In this document: positions 1-8,884 of the stretch, piece after piece
How positions within the stretch are numbered: the first letter of the stretch is position 1
How the letters are laid out: the number at the start of each line of letters is the position of its first letter
Assembly (NCBI RefSeq): GCF_036323495.1
Contig: NZ_AP028947.1
Coordinates: 372,001-436,000 of the forward strand
DNA from: Limnobacter thiooxidans
GTDB taxonomy: Bacteria > Pseudomonadota > Gammaproteobacteria > Burkholderiales > Burkholderiaceae_B
Direction of reading: 5' to 3'
Length of the DNA stretch: 64,000 nt
Notes under the pieces: model-generated
The model's database searches: none
What the model saw: the letters and a program-made list of their open reading frames with translations, nothing else
Told to the model about the DNA's origin: nothing
Translations under genes and position numbers: made by a program

Positions 1-545
1 CTTGTATTCGCCGGCAAGTTTTGCCCGGCGATTTGTTCGCACAGGTGTATGGCTGGCAGTGGGCCGGTGCCCAAGCCATGGTTGGCAGTAATTGGAGCAA
101 AAATGATTTCAGAAAGTTGTTGTGGGCTGAGTTGCTCGAATGGCTTGCCAGTCAGCAAGGCGTTTTCAGCAGGCTCCCCAGCTTGATCCAGTGTGGCCAC
201 TGCAATTCGCCAAGGGGTAGGCAAGCCCCCTGTGTGCAACGTAGCGCTGGGAAGCCAGCCTTCACGTTGCAGACAAGCCTCTGTGCTTCGGGATTCTGTG
301 CCGTTTTTATCAATGGCTGGGCAGGGCAGTCTCCCTGTTGCCAGCACAAACCCTTCAACCGCTTCTGTTATTTTTTGTCGGTGTTCAAGTTGTTTGAGGA
401 CGTCAGACTTGCTTCTTTGACCCCCAATCAAGTGCAAAATCGGCCCAAGAATGACTGCCACCAGCATGATCACCAAGGCAATTTCAATCAGCATGAAGCC
501 TTGAAGCCGACATTGGTTGAACGAAGGGCATGCAAGCGGTTTCAT
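1..545 (-). CDS. Prepilin-like protein, last visible gene of the pilus operon (3' end beyond window)
   Basis: Reading the minus strand from the ATG at 545 gives an open frame to position 1 with no stop, so the C-terminus lies outside the window. The N-terminus is a class III (prepilin) signal: a short polar leader, then Gly16 followed by FMLIEIALVMLV-like hydrophobic sequence with Glu at +5, as prepilin peptidase substrates have. A motif G-R-L-P-C-P-A followed by a Cys and GWLP recurs in the neighbouring prepilin-like protein, so the two look related. The start overlaps the stop of the upstream gene by ATGA, which decides the start. It is inferred to be a minor pilin or pseudopilin built into an inner-membrane-anchored filament. 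The exact subtype (MSHA, T2SS or T4P) cannot be told from this fragment. Confidence 0.75.
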   Translation of the reverse strand, partial: MKPLACPSFNQCRLQGFMLIEIALVIMLVAVILGPILHLIGGQRSKSDVLKQLEHRQKITEAVEGFVLATGRLPCPAIDKNGTESRSTEACLQREGWLPSATLHTGGLPTPWRIAVATLDQAGEPAENALLTGKPFEQLSPQQLSEIIFAPITANHGLGTGPLPAIHLCEQIAGQNLPANT

Positions 546-1681
546 GGTTGAACATGCCTGACTGTAAGCCTGGAATCGGGTCCAACATTGACCTGAAATT
601 TCGCCAGGTCTTCTTTCACGTTGTCGGGCCAAGAAAAGTCGCAAATGCAGGGTGTGCTGTCCGTGGTGAGCGGGCATTCATGACGGCTCACCGGTCTGCA
701 CGATTTGTTGGCTGCAGCAACCGGTTCAAAGCGGCTTACGGGCCAGTGGCTTTTCAACTGGCTTGGCCCACCCATGACGCAGGCTACTTCTAAACTGCTG
801 CTGCATTCGGTGTGTGTCGAATGTTCCAGGCAGCCGGGGTTGCTGCCGACACACGGGCCTGATGAAATCCATTGAGCGTTTTGATCACATTGACAGGTAC
901 AGCGGGTCCTTGTGCAACGGCAACTGCAATTTGAATCGACTGGTTTGAGGTTGTTGATTGACCCTGCATTTGGAGTCAGGTTTTCATTGGGTGCAATTGT
1001 CTGACCCGTCGATGCCGAAATCTGCCCCCACGAGGTCACCGTGTCCCGGATTTGATGCTTCTGAACCTCGGTCATTTGATGCTGAAGTTCCCGCACTGAA
1101 ATCAGCAAGTGAGGGCCAGAGATTTCGTATTGATGCGCATCAATGGGTTCAATTTTTGTAGCAACCACGGCCGCAATGCCGCTGTGTATCCGGTTGTTTT
1201 CCGTTTTTATGCGCACCTGGATACTGGGTTGGGTGTAGTCCACCCAACGACTCCAGCCCAGTGCGTTGGCTTGCAGCAGTTGAGCCGACACTGCGTAATG
1301 CCAATGGTGTTGCGCGGAAGTTTCACCTTCGTTGTGTCGGGCATTCAAGCCCAAGTTCAGGTAGTTGATGCTGAAGCTGCTGCGGGCGGGGAGGTAGCCC
1401 CAAGGCTTGTTCAGGCAAGTTGTTTTGGGAGCTTGGTCTGGCAGGTCGGCAGGGCATGGCAGGTGTCCCAGGTGGCTTTGGCTGTGGATGCCTTGACTGC
1501 CAGCAAAACCTAACAGGCTGGCCTTGGTTTCATCAAGAATTTGATTCTGTCGAACTTTTTGTTCCAGTAGCATCAGGTGGGCAAAATGGCCGTTTTTAGC
1601 CAGCTGTTGCAGGCCAAATCCCCCCAAGGCCAGGAGCACCATGACAACCAGCAGGCTGTAGCCTTTCCTGTGGTAGCTCAT
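542..1681 (-). CDS. Prepilin-like protein with cysteine-rich C-terminal region
   Basis: The 379-residue protein opens with a type IV prepilin-like leader (RKG, then YSLLVVMVLLALG) but has Val and not Glu at +5, as in some minor pilins such as GspK/PilX types. Residues 74-100 carry the G-H-L-P-C-P-A ... C ... GYLPA motif shared with the next gene. The striking part is residues 252-347, which hold 14 cysteines, six of them in C-x-C or similar spacing between 252 and 265. Such density suggests several disulphides in the periplasm or metal binding; neither can be decided here. ATGA overlaps on both sides place it in the pilus operon. It could be a tip-located minor pilin; that is inference. Confidence 0.7.
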   Translation of the reverse strand: MSYHRKGYSLLVVMVLLALGGFGLQQLAKNGHFAHLMLLEQKVRQNQILDETKASLLGFAGSQGIHSQSHLGHLPCPADLPDQAPKTTCLNKPWGYLPARSSFSINYLNLGLNARHNEGETSAQHHWHYAVSAQLLQANALGWSRWVDYTQPSIQVRIKTENNRIHSGIAAVVATKIEPIDAHQYEISGPHLLISVRELQHQMTEVQKHQIRDTVTSWGQISASTGQTIAPNENLTPNAGSINNLKPVDSNCSCRCTRTRCTCQCDQNAQWISSGPCVGSNPGCLEHSTHTECSSSLEVACVMGGPSQLKSHWPVSRFEPVAAANKSCRPVSRHECPLTTDSTPCICDFSWPDNVKEDLAKFQVNVGPDSRLTVRHVQP

Positions 1682-2253
1682 TGAGTCCAGCGTCCGGATT
1701 TGGGATCAAAATGTTTGCGGCCTTGGTGAGTGTCTACCCAGCCTTGAACACGGAAGCTTGCTTCCTGTTTTCTGGATGGCAGGCTGTTCTCCGTTTTGAC
1801 GGGTTTAACCGTCCCGCTGACCACACTTGTCACCAAGACGACAGGAACTGCAAGGTTTGCTTGAGTTGCAAAAGTTTTTTGCCCTTTTTGTTGGGCCCCT
1901 GTGCACTGCATGCGGTAAGGCGGGTTGGTCGGTAGCACGCTGAAGCTGCATTGGCCTGATTGTTGAGCGTTTTCTGCAAGCCAGCCTTGCAAACCGGCCC
2001 ACATTTCAGGCTCTGACTCGAATTGTTGATCGATTGATGCCATGACCAAAGAGGATTGGCCTTGACTGGCTTGCTGAGCGAGAATTTTCCCCAGCCGCTG
2101 TTCTGCCGGAGTGTTCACCTGATTTTTTTGGGTGTGATCCTGAATCAGGACGTAGCCAAGCAGACACATGACCAGCAAGGCACAATCCAATACCGGGCGG
2201 GCAATTCTTGAAAAGCCAATCAGCCGCAGCACGCCGAACTCACTGGGTTTCAT
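1678..2253 (-). CDS. Small bitopic pilus-assembly protein of unknown family
   Basis: The 191-residue protein has one predicted membrane segment near residues 20-40 (LDCALLVMCLLGYVLIQ) and a soluble remainder that would be periplasmic. I do not recognise a family from sequence alone. Its position between a single-membrane-segment protein and the prepilin-like genes matches the slot of PilO/PilP or GspM-like alignment-complex proteins, so that role is a positional guess. The start is fixed by the ATGA overlap with the upstream stop at 2250-2252, and its own stop overlaps the next ATG in the same way. C-terminal residues are basic and rich in Lys, Arg and Gln. Confidence 0.6.
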   Translation of the reverse strand: MKPSEFGVLRLIGFSRIARPVLDCALLVMCLLGYVLIQDHTQKNQVNTPAEQRLGKILAQQASQGQSSLVMASIDQQFESEPEMWAGLQGWLAENAQQSGQCSFSVLPTNPPYRMQCTGAQQKGQKTFATQANLAVPVVLVTSVVSGTVKPVKTENSLPSRKQEASFRVQGWVDTHQGRKHFDPKSGRWTQ

Positions 2254-3131
2254 CGTGAAAGCCCTTTGGTGGAGCAGCTTGCGCGGCGGGGCGTTTCCAG
2301 TGTGCAGCCTTTGGGTACCCGTTTTCTCTCCCGGTTCAGGATGGCCTGCGTATGCACATGGCCTTCCTCATTCCATTGAATGTTTACAGCATTCAAATTG
2401 GCCCGTTTGTCTTTGCCGAACTTGCCAAGCTGAATGCCCCATTCAGCCCAAGTTATGTTCTCGGAAGTTTCCTGACTGTTCTTCAAGGCTTCTTGGACAT
2501 CGTGTGCAAAGTGGTTCAGTTGCCTGTCAGTTTTGAATTCGTTCACATGGTGTGCAACCGCCAGGCTGAACAATGTGCAGCACACGGCCACCAGGCGCAG
2601 GTTTTGGTAAGCCGCTTGTGGCTTGATCCACAGGTTTGCGAGCAAGCCCAGGTAGCTCCTTTGTTGGCCATGACCTTCCTTGCGGGCAGCGAGCCAATGT
2701 TCAAGATGCTTTTGCTCATTGGGGTTGATTAGCATCATCGGCGTTGCCCTTTCAAACAGGGCCGGGTCTGCGCAACTGATTACCTGGGTCTTTTTTCCCA
2801 TGGATTGAAGGGTTTTGATTTCATGTTGCTCATGACCTGCGCGTTTCAGCAGCAAACGCAGCGGGTCTTGCTTGATGCCCACCCAAAATTGTTCAGTTGC
2901 TTCTGAAACGGTGGTTTTATCAGTGGTGGCTTTGCCTGATTGCAGGTTGTAAAACACCAGGGTGTCGGAGTGGGTAAAGCTGGCCAAGGCAATTGCGCTG
3001 CCCATGAATTCCTCAATCGAAATGCCCATTTCTTTTTGCCAGGAAGTTGAGTTGGATGGGTCCTGGCGAAGCAGCCAGGCCTTGCCTTGATCAATAACCC
3101 AGATATCCGCGAGGGGATTGATGTGTTTCAT
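2250..3131 (-). CDS. Inner-membrane pilus-assembly protein, GspL/PilN-like by position
   Basis: A longer open frame exists, but the ATG at 3131 overlaps the upstream stop as ATGA, giving a 293-residue protein beginning MKHINPLADIWVI. The first ~180 residues are soluble, one hydrophobic segment follows (RLVAVCCTLFSLAVAHHV, about residues 180-200), and ~90 residues follow it. A cytoplasmic domain, one membrane span and a periplasmic tail is the topology of GspL and of MshI/PilM-PilN assemblies, which connect the ATPase to the secretin. No catalytic motif is visible. Family assignment rests on topology and operon position only. Confidence 0.6.
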   Translation of the reverse strand: MKHINPLADIWVIDQGKAWLLRQDPSNSTSWQKEMGISIEEFMGSAIALASFTHSDTLVFYNLQSGKATTDKTTVSEATEQFWVGIKQDPLRLLLKRAGHEQHEIKTLQSMGKKTQVISCADPALFERATPMMLINPNEQKHLEHWLAARKEGHGQQRSYLGLLANLWIKPQAAYQNLRLVAVCCTLFSLAVAHHVNEFKTDRQLNHFAHDVQEALKNSQETSENITWAEWGIQLGKFGKDKRANLNAVNIQWNEEGHVHTQAILNRERKRVPKGCTLETPRRASCSTKGLSR

Positions 3132-4165
3132 GCGAGCCCTGTCAGGTTGCTGTACAACGGGGCAAGAGTGAATTGGTAGGCCATTGCGAGTGTTGTTGCT
3201 GACAAGGCCAGTGCGAGCGGTGGCAGGACGTTTTGCAACCTTTCCTGCGCTGCTTTTGCTCGCATTTCGTACACTTTGGCGGCCAGAAAAAAGCAGTGCG
3301 CCAAATTGCCGGTTTGTTCGGCCAACTGGCATTGACGAATCAGGAATAGGGGCGCTTGAGCCTGTTGCATGGCCTGGCCCAATCCCTGACCTTGTCGCAA
3401 ATGACGCTGAACCTCGCTTGCCAGTTGATTCAGTTCTTTCAACATGTGGGCTTGTGGACTAAAAGAACCAAGCCTCAAACCGGCAATTTGAGGAAAACTC
3501 CGGTGCCGCAGGCAATGCATCAGGTCCAATCCTGACTGGAGTTCACAGCCAATCATGTGGTAGAAATCAGAGGCCAGTCTGGGTTTGTGGGGAATGAAAA
3601 ACTGCTTGCCCGATCCCGTGTTTCGCTGGTGCATCCGCAACACGAGAGCAATGGTCATCATCGCTGCGCCGACCAGCAGCAGGCCTTCAGACCATTTGAA
3701 TTCTCCACCCAGGCTGGCTTTTGTCATGGTCAAGTGTGGGCTACTGACCTGGTGCAGGAATACCCAGCAAGCCAAGGCGAGTGCCAGCACGACACCGGGA
3801 TAAATCAGGCTTTTGGCCAGTGCGATGTTTGCTTCCCTTGTAGTGCGCCATCGTTGAAGTTGCTCGTTCAAGGCAGCGCCCAGGTCACCACTGGCTTGGC
3901 CGCACATGAAGGCCACCTCCAGCGGTGTAGGAAGCGCACCGAATGAGGCGCGAAATGCTGTTTGCAGATTTTGCCCCGACTGAAGAAACTGCCGGGTTCG
4001 CTGCAAGCGATCAACCAGCAGTCGACCCTGGCGGTTGCCGTTCTGGAGTTCTCCGCTGAGTTCAAGCGAATCCAGCACAGGCAAGCCCGACTCGAGCAAT
4101 TCAGCCCATTGACCCATCCAGGCCTGCCAGGTTTGGGGTTTGATCCTATATCGTCTGTTATTCAT
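3128..4165 (-). CDS. GspF/PilC-like inner-membrane platform protein
   Basis: The 345-residue protein (start chosen at the ATG overlapping the upstream stop at 4162-4164) resembles the GspF/PilC/MshG platform proteins that sit in the inner membrane below the pilus. Two GspF-type repeats are visible, each with an F-[IVM]-x-C-G/E-x-x-G-D/N-L signature: AFMCGQASGDLGAAL in the first half and RQCQLAEQTGNLAHCF in the second. Hydrophobic segments lie around SLIYPGVVLALALACWVF, near the middle (LLLVGAAMMTIALVL) and at the C-terminus (LALALSATTLAMAYQF). In family members this protein contacts the assembly ATPase, whose gene lies immediately upstream. It is shorter than typical GspF (~400 residues). Confidence 0.85.
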   Translation of the reverse strand: MNNRRYRIKPQTWQAWMGQWAELLESGLPVLDSLELSGELQNGNRQGRLLVDRLQRTRQFLQSGQNLQTAFRASFGALPTPLEVAFMCGQASGDLGAALNEQLQRWRTTREANIALAKSLIYPGVVLALALACWVFLHQVSSPHLTMTKASLGGEFKWSEGLLLVGAAMMTIALVLRMHQRNTGSGKQFFIPHKPRLASDFYHMIGCELQSGLDLMHCLRHRSFPQIAGLRLGSFSPQAHMLKELNQLASEVQRHLRQGQGLGQAMQQAQAPLFLIRQCQLAEQTGNLAHCFFLAAKVYEMRAKAAQERLQNVLPPLALALSATTLAMAYQFTLAPLYSNLTGLA

Positions 4166-5115
4166 GATGGAAAAGCCACGAAGGCCAGTGGCGTGCAAAG
4201 TTCAGCCAACTCATCCAACCCTTTGGACTGCAGCACGGCTTTGCGATCCATTCTTTTCACATTCATGACCTCGGCCCGAAGTTGTCGGCCAACAGCTTGT
4301 TCTGTCGCCCGTAGTCGCAAGGTGATAACCCCGTTGAGGCAGTTCAACAGGCTGCCTATTCGAACATTGAGTTCCATCAGGCGACAAAGCGCGCCCAGAC
4401 AGTCGGGTGCGTGAATGGATGCAAACACGCGGTGCCCGGTCAGCGCGGCATTCAGTGTCAACTCGGCTGTTTCTTCATCCCGTATTTCACCGACCAGAAT
4501 GGTGTCGGGGTCTTGACGCATCAGCGAACGCAAGCCGGATGCAAAATCAAGGTGTGGTAGCCGGGACAAGTCTGTTTGAACGGCATGGGGGTTGATGATT
4601 TCAACCGGGTCTTCAAGCGTTGCAATTCGCCCCGCTCTCGAGCCCAGGCTGTTGAGCATGGCATGAAGGCTGGTTGTTTTTCCGCTGCCCGTGGCACCTG
4701 CTACCAGCACCAGGCCATATTCGTGTGCAAGCATGTCCTCTACCAACTCCAATACCTGTGGACTCAGGCCCAATTCATTCAACTGCTTTTTGCCGTGGGT
4801 GTTCAGCAGTCGAATCACCAGGTTTTCGCCATGCAGTGTGGGGTGGGTGGCCAACCGCATTTCGGTGCCTTGCTTGCTCAGCCTTGCATCCTGAGGGCGG
4901 CGGGTTTCCGCAATGTTCATTTTCCCCTCGGCCTTGAAGGCCTGAATCAAGGCGCGGCCGGGTTCGGGCTCAACTTCTATTGCTTCTCCCAATACCCCGT
5001 TGATACGCAAGCGAATCAGGAATCCCGATGGAGTGGGGGTGATGTGAATGTCCGATGCGTTGAGGTGCAAGGCATGTCGAACGGTTGATTCTGTCGATCG
5101 CAAAAAATCGATCAT
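4162..5115 (-). CDS. Short GspE/PilB-type assembly ATPase
   Basis: This 317-residue secretion ATPase carries a Walker A box GATGSGKTTS, an Asp box (ATLEDPVE), a Walker B region with DPDTILVGEIRDEETA and a His box (TGHRVFASIHAPD). It would power pilin polymerisation on the cytoplasmic face. It is much shorter than GspE or PilB (~500-570 residues): the N-terminal docking domain is missing. The tetracysteine zinc motif that usually follows the ITLRL segment is also missing; only polar and charged sequence follows RLRA. It begins directly with the N2-like domain (SDIHITPTPSGFLIRLRING). Start and stop both lie in ATGA overlaps. Confidence 0.88.
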   Translation of the reverse strand: MIDFLRSTESTVRHALHLNASDIHITPTPSGFLIRLRINGVLGEAIEVEPEPGRALIQAFKAEGKMNIAETRRPQDARLSKQGTEMRLATHPTLHGENLVIRLLNTHGKKQLNELGLSPQVLELVEDMLAHEYGLVLVAGATGSGKTTSLHAMLNSLGSRAGRIATLEDPVEIINPHAVQTDLSRLPHLDFASGLRSLMRQDPDTILVGEIRDEETAELTLNAALTGHRVFASIHAPDCLGALCRLMELNVRIGSLLNCLNGVITLRLRATEQAVGRQLRAEVMNVKRMDRKAVLQSKGLDELAELCTPLAFVAFPS

Positions 5116-7106
5116 GGCAAACTCGCCTGAATGAAAGCGCGAACGGCCAGCAAGGGCAGATCACAGTTCAACTGAATGCACAATGCTTCGGCCTTGTTCA
5201 ACTGGGCAATGGCTTGCTCTGGTTTTCCTTGCCAGTTTGCAAAAAGCGCCATGTTGTAATGGGTTTCAGGGCTTTCTGGAAAGCGCGATTGAAGCAACTC
5301 AAGCAATGCTTTGAGTTCCCTGTGTTGGCCGGATTGATACAGCCCCAGACCTGTTGAAAGTGCGTTGTTCAACTGGTCTGTACTGGCCGCATTGTTCGAT
5401 TTAAGAGAACCATCCTGGGGTGTGGATGTCGCACTTTCCAGCACAGTGGCCTTCAACAGAATCACCAGTTCGATGTGATTGCCGGACCGGGTTGCGCTTT
5501 GGGTTAACGTATCAAGCAACTCGGGAGTACCCGGCAAACCCCGCTCAAGTGTGCTGTTTTCCTTTTGTCGCAGGCCGCCCAGCAATGCCATCTCGCCGCT
5601 TTTCAACCGAAGGATTGATTCCAGTTCCCGGGTTTGAACCTCCGGCACACGGCTGATGATGTTGAGTTGCTGCAATGCCGGGTTGGGGTCTTGAACAAAA
5701 CCCACGATCCGGCTTAGCGTGGGTCGAACCCGCAGTTGAATGGCGTTGTTGTCTGCAATTTGCGGTGTCACCGTCATCAGAAAACCGACCGGTACGGTTT
5801 GCACCTGCGTGGTGAATGTTGAAAAGGCCGGGCTGTTTTGGGTCGGCGCACTGGTTTGAACGTCGGTGGTGAAATACACCCGGTTGTCGATCACCTTCAG
5901 CACCGCCGCCTGTTGGTTCATGGTGACCACCCTCGGTGATGAAAGAACGGATGTCTGTCCAAACTCCTCCAGCAAGCGCAGCACCACATTCGCATCGGTG
6001 CTGGCGGTGTTGCGCAGTGCCGAAAAAGTAACCGCCGGGTTCACCAGGTTCAAACCCTGCACAGCCAGGCCAGCAGTGATTCCGTTTTGACGCAGCACGT
6101 TCCAGTCAATGCCGCGCTCATATCGGTCGTTAAGCGATATCTCGGTGATGACTGCCTCAATCACGATTTGACGGTCCACTCGCCGCTGTACCTGCTCAAG
6201 CCACTGAAGCACACGGCGATGCTGGCCAGGTTTGGCAATCACCGAGATGGTGCCGGACTCCGGGTTAACAATCACTCGCCCCGATCGAGTTTCCTTACGT
6301 GTTGTCGTGATGTCGCGCCGCTCTGAGGAAACCTGTGTCGCACTTCTCAAATTCGGGTCGGCTCGCCGGGTTCTGGGCGCTCGAGTACTTGCATAGGCTC
6401 GATCTTCTTCTTCGTCCACCACGCGCTCGCGGGTTGAAAACTCGACGGGTTTGATCTGTGCTTGAATGATTTGCTCGATTTGCAGTGCCATGTTTTCCCA
6501 CAGGTCATGCTGCTGTGCATTGTTCAGCATCAACTCTGATCGATTGCCCGTTTCCTGTCGGTTTTGCAGTTCGCGCGGATTGCCTGCAATTGCGGAGCTC
6601 AGGCTCGAGGAGTCATTCATTTGCCGGGCAATGGACAGGTAGTCCAGGGTGTACACCCGCAGTTGGTCTGTTTCGCAACGCATGATCAGCTGGTTTCCTT
6701 CAAACCGGATGCTCGCGCCGGCCTGCTGTTCCAGACTTTCGATGATCTGCTGCAAGGGCATGTTTCGCCCCACCAGGCTGACCCGTGCCTCACCGCAGCT
6801 ATCCATTTCATAGCCCAGATTGACCTCGGTGGAAATCAGTTCCAGTATTTGGCTTGCCGGAATGTTTTCCAGCCGAAAGCTGAATGTGGCCATGTTTGCC
6901 GGCCAAAGGTTTCGGGTGTGCCGTATTTTGTCTGCCCAGAACATGGCGCTTAAGCCCTGCGTGGTCACGGTGGCCGCGAGGGTTTCCGGGGATTTGACTG
7001 CCTGGTCATCAACCATGGGCGGTGCGGCGCATCCAAACAGCAGGGCCACGGGTATTACATAGGCTAGGCAGTTAACACGCAGCAAAGGTTTAAGCGGATC
7101 AGGCAC
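5112..7106 (-). CDS. mshL: MshL/PilQ-family secretin with C-terminal TPR-like extension
   Basis: The 664-residue protein begins with a lipoprotein signal (lipobox LFGC, Cys26), so it is likely outer-membrane anchored. Residues ~75-145 resemble an STN/N0 domain, ~150-300 include a charged linker (Arg/Glu-rich, 225-275) and an N1-type module, and ~310-555 form the secretin domain, with the VEIVIEAVITEI-like entry strand and the LLGGLRQKE segment near 508-516. Residues ~577-664 are a helical, TPR-like tail (THYNMALFANWQGKPEQAIA) not present in ordinary secretins. It would form the outer-membrane pore of the pilus-like machine. The gene is the first of the operon, and 195 bp separate it from the divergent mlaF. 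Confidence 0.88.
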   Translation of the reverse strand: MPDPLKPLLRVNCLAYVIPVALLFGCAAPPMVDDQAVKSPETLAATVTTQGLSAMFWADKIRHTRNLWPANMATFSFRLENIPASQILELISTEVNLGYEMDSCGEARVSLVGRNMPLQQIIESLEQQAGASIRFEGNQLIMRCETDQLRVYTLDYLSIARQMNDSSSLSSAIAGNPRELQNRQETGNRSELMLNNAQQHDLWENMALQIEQIIQAQIKPVEFSTRERVVDEEEDRAYASTRAPRTRRADPNLRSATQVSSERRDITTTRKETRSGRVIVNPESGTISVIAKPGQHRRVLQWLEQVQRRVDRQIVIEAVITEISLNDRYERGIDWNVLRQNGITAGLAVQGLNLVNPAVTFSALRNTASTDANVVLRLLEEFGQTSVLSSPRVVTMNQQAAVLKVIDNRVYFTTDVQTSAPTQNSPAFSTFTTQVQTVPVGFLMTVTPQIADNNAIQLRVRPTLSRIVGFVQDPNPALQQLNIISRVPEVQTRELESILRLKSGEMALLGGLRQKENSTLERGLPGTPELLDTLTQSATRSGNHIELVILLKATVLESATSTPQDGSLKSNNAASTDQLNNALSTGLGLYQSGQHRELKALLELLQSRFPESPETHYNMALFANWQGKPEQAIAQLNKAEALCIQLNCDLPLLAVRAFIQASLP

Positions 7107-7185
7107 GGTATCCAGTTATTGGAGTCGAATTGCAGCGGATCTTACTTCCATGAAACCAAATCCACGCTTCTTGGTCATGTAGGTT

Positions 7186-7213
7186 GGGGGAGCCCCCATC
7201 ACTATTGGGGGGC
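7186..7213. other. Two mutually exclusive G/C hairpins in the mshL-mlaF intergenic region
   Basis: Five Gs (7186-7190) can pair with five Cs (7193-7197) around AG. The same Cs with a preceding G (7192-7197) can instead pair with 7208-7213 around a 10-base loop. The two stems share the C tract, so only one can form at a time. It lies about 80 bases upstream of mshL, inside a possible leader on the minus strand, and upstream of the proposed mlaF -10. The G2 loop of the first stem is too short to be stable, so the second is more credible. Confidence 0.35.
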
Positions 7214-7259
7214 ATGTGTGGAATACCAACGCTTCCTGAATCCGCCTTGTGCTTCGAGG

Positions 7260-7265
7260 TACAAT
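7260..7265 (+). promoter_or_regulatory. Candidate -10 element for the mla operon
   Basis: TACAAT at 7260-7265 lies 36 bases upstream of the mlaF start and matches the sigma70 -10 consensus at five of six positions. No good -35 hexamer sits at 16-18 bases, so this is a weak call based mainly on position. Confidence 0.35.
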
Positions 7266-7301
7266 GCAAATTAATTTGAAATCGCCATCTGGGGACCTTC
7301 C

Positions 7302-8090
7302 ATGGGCATTGTTGCTCAACTGAAAAACGTGGATTTTGGCTACGGTGACCGCCTGATCCTCGAAAACATTTCTTTGGATATTCCGAAGGGCAAGGTTGTG
7401 TCTGTCATGGGCGGTTCCGGGTCGGGTAAAACCACCCTGCTCAGGTTGATGTGCGGGCAATATCCCGTGAACAAAGGTGACGTTAGCGTGTTGGGGCAGG
7501 ATGTGGTTGCGGCCAACACCCAGCAGCTGTATGCCTTTCGCAAGCGAATTGGTGTCTTGTTCCAGTTCGGAGCCTTGTTCACCGACTTGTCTGTTTTTGA
7601 CAATGTGGCATTTCCCCTTCGTGAACACACCAATCTGCCGGAATCGGCGATTCGGGATTTGGTCTTGTTGAAGCTTCACGCAGTGGGGCTGCGCGGTGCA
7701 AGCGCCCTGTTTCCTTCCGAAATTTCAGGTGGCATGAGCCGCCGTGTGGCTTTGGCCCGTGCAATTGCCCTGGACCCCGAGCTTATTTTTTACGATGAAC
7801 CCTTTGCCGGACTGGACCCGATTTCCCTGGGCATCACCGCCAATCTGATTCGTACCTTGAACGACGCCTTGGGTGCCACGTCGGTAGTGGTGACACACGA
7901 TATTCACGAGTCATTTGCGATCAGCGACCATGTGATTGTGATCGCCAACGGCCGGGTGTTGGCACAAGGTTCACCAGCGGAGGTTGAGGCCAATCAGGAT
8001 CCTTACGTGCAGCAGTTCATAAAGGGCTTGCCGGAAGGTCCCGTGAAGTTTCATTACCCGGCAACAGATCTGCAGAAGGATTTTGCATGA
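7302..8090 (+). CDS. mlaF: MlaF, ATP-binding subunit of the Mla phospholipid ABC transporter
   Basis: The 262-residue ABC ATPase has Walker [10 protein letters not shown], a signature motif in the form [14 protein letters not shown] and Walker [14 protein letters not shown], followed by the H-loop ([10 protein letters not shown]). MRV-type signature and length match MlaF. It energises phospholipid movement between inner and outer membranes with MlaE (permease), MlaD (MCE protein), MlaB (STAS), MlaC (periplasmic carrier) and MlaA (outer membrane), all encoded in order immediately downstream. The stop overlaps the mlaE ATG (ATGA). Confidence 0.95.
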   Translation: MGIVAQLKNVDFGYGDRLILENISLDIPKGKVVSVMGGSGSGKTTLLRLMCGQYPVNKGDVSVLGQDVVAANTQQLYAFRKRIGVLFQFGALFTDLSVFDNVAFPLREHTNLPESAIRDLVLLKLHAVGLRGASALFPSEISGGMSRRVALARAIALDPELIFYDEPFAGLDPISLGITANLIRTLNDALGATSVVVTHDIHESFAISDHVIVIANGRVLAQGSPAEVEANQDPYVQQFIKGLPEGPVKFHYPATDLQKDFA

Positions 8091-8872
8091 ACCCCGCCAT
8101 CCTGATTTCCCGCCTCGGTGCGGGTGTCATCAACACCGTCACCGGTCTGGGGATTTTCGCCCGGTTCGTGGGTGCATTGCTGCTGTTGTTGCCCAAGGCA
8201 TTGCTCAGGCCGCGATTGGTGGTGGATCAGATCCACTTCATCGGGAACTATTCGCTCGTCATCATCGTGGTGTCTGGTCTGTTTGTTGGCTTCGTGCTGG
8301 GTTTGCAGGGCTACTACACCTTGAACCGGTATGGCGCAGAGCAGGCGCTGGGCCTCTTGGTGGCCTTGTCCCTGGTCCGCGAGCTGGGTCCCGTGGTGTC
8401 GGCACTCCTGTTTGCCGGGCGAGCCGGTACGTCTCTGACCGCTGAAATTGGCTTGATGAAAGCTGGCGAACAGCTGACCGCGATGGAAATGATGGCGGTG
8501 GACCCCAAGGCGCGCATTGTTTCACCGCGCTGGGTTGCCGGGCTTGTATCCATGCCCTTGCTTGCAGCGCTGTTTAGCGCGGTGGGAATTTTCGGTGGTT
8601 ATGTCGTTGGCGTATTGCTCATCGGCGTTGACTCGGGTGCGTTTTGGTCACAAATGCAGGCAGGGGTTGATGTGCGCGACGACATTCTCAATGGCGTCAT
8701 CAAAAGTGTTGTGTTTGGTTTTGCGGTCAGTTCAATCGCCCTGTTTCAGGGCTATTCCTGCCAACCCACGCCCGAAGGCGTGTCGCGTGCAACCACCCGA
8801 ACTGTTGTGATTTCCTCCCTCACGATTTTGGGTCTCGATTTTGTGCTTACAGCACTGATGTTCAGTATTTAA
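8087..8872 (+). CDS. mlaE: MlaE, permease of the Mla transporter
   Basis: The 261-residue membrane protein has the MlaE features: an N-terminal amphipathic region, five or so hydrophobic segments and the conserved loop around [19 protein letters not shown], followed by [18 protein letters not shown]. In the complex two MlaE chains form the lipid-conducting core under the MlaD hexamer. Translation is probably coupled to mlaF through the ATGA overlap. Confidence 0.95.
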   Translation: MNPAILISRLGAGVINTVTGLGIFARFVGALLLLLPKALLRPRLVVDQIHFIGNYSLVIIVVSGLFVGFVLGLQGYYTLNRYGAEQALGLLVALSLVRELGPVVSALLFAGRAGTSLTAEIGLMKAGEQLTAMEMMAVDPKARIVSPRWVAGLVSMPLLAALFSAVGIFGGYVVGVLLIGVDSGAFWSQMQAGVDVRDDILNGVIKSVVFGFAVSSIALFQGYSCQPTPEGVSRATTRTVVISSLTILGLDFVLTALMFSI

Positions 8873-8884
8873 CGGATTAATGGT

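Noticed and set aside
21..551. Plus-strand 176-codon frame at the left edge
   Set aside because: The opposite strand encodes a prepilin-like protein coupled by ATGA to the operon; the plus frame has no family features.
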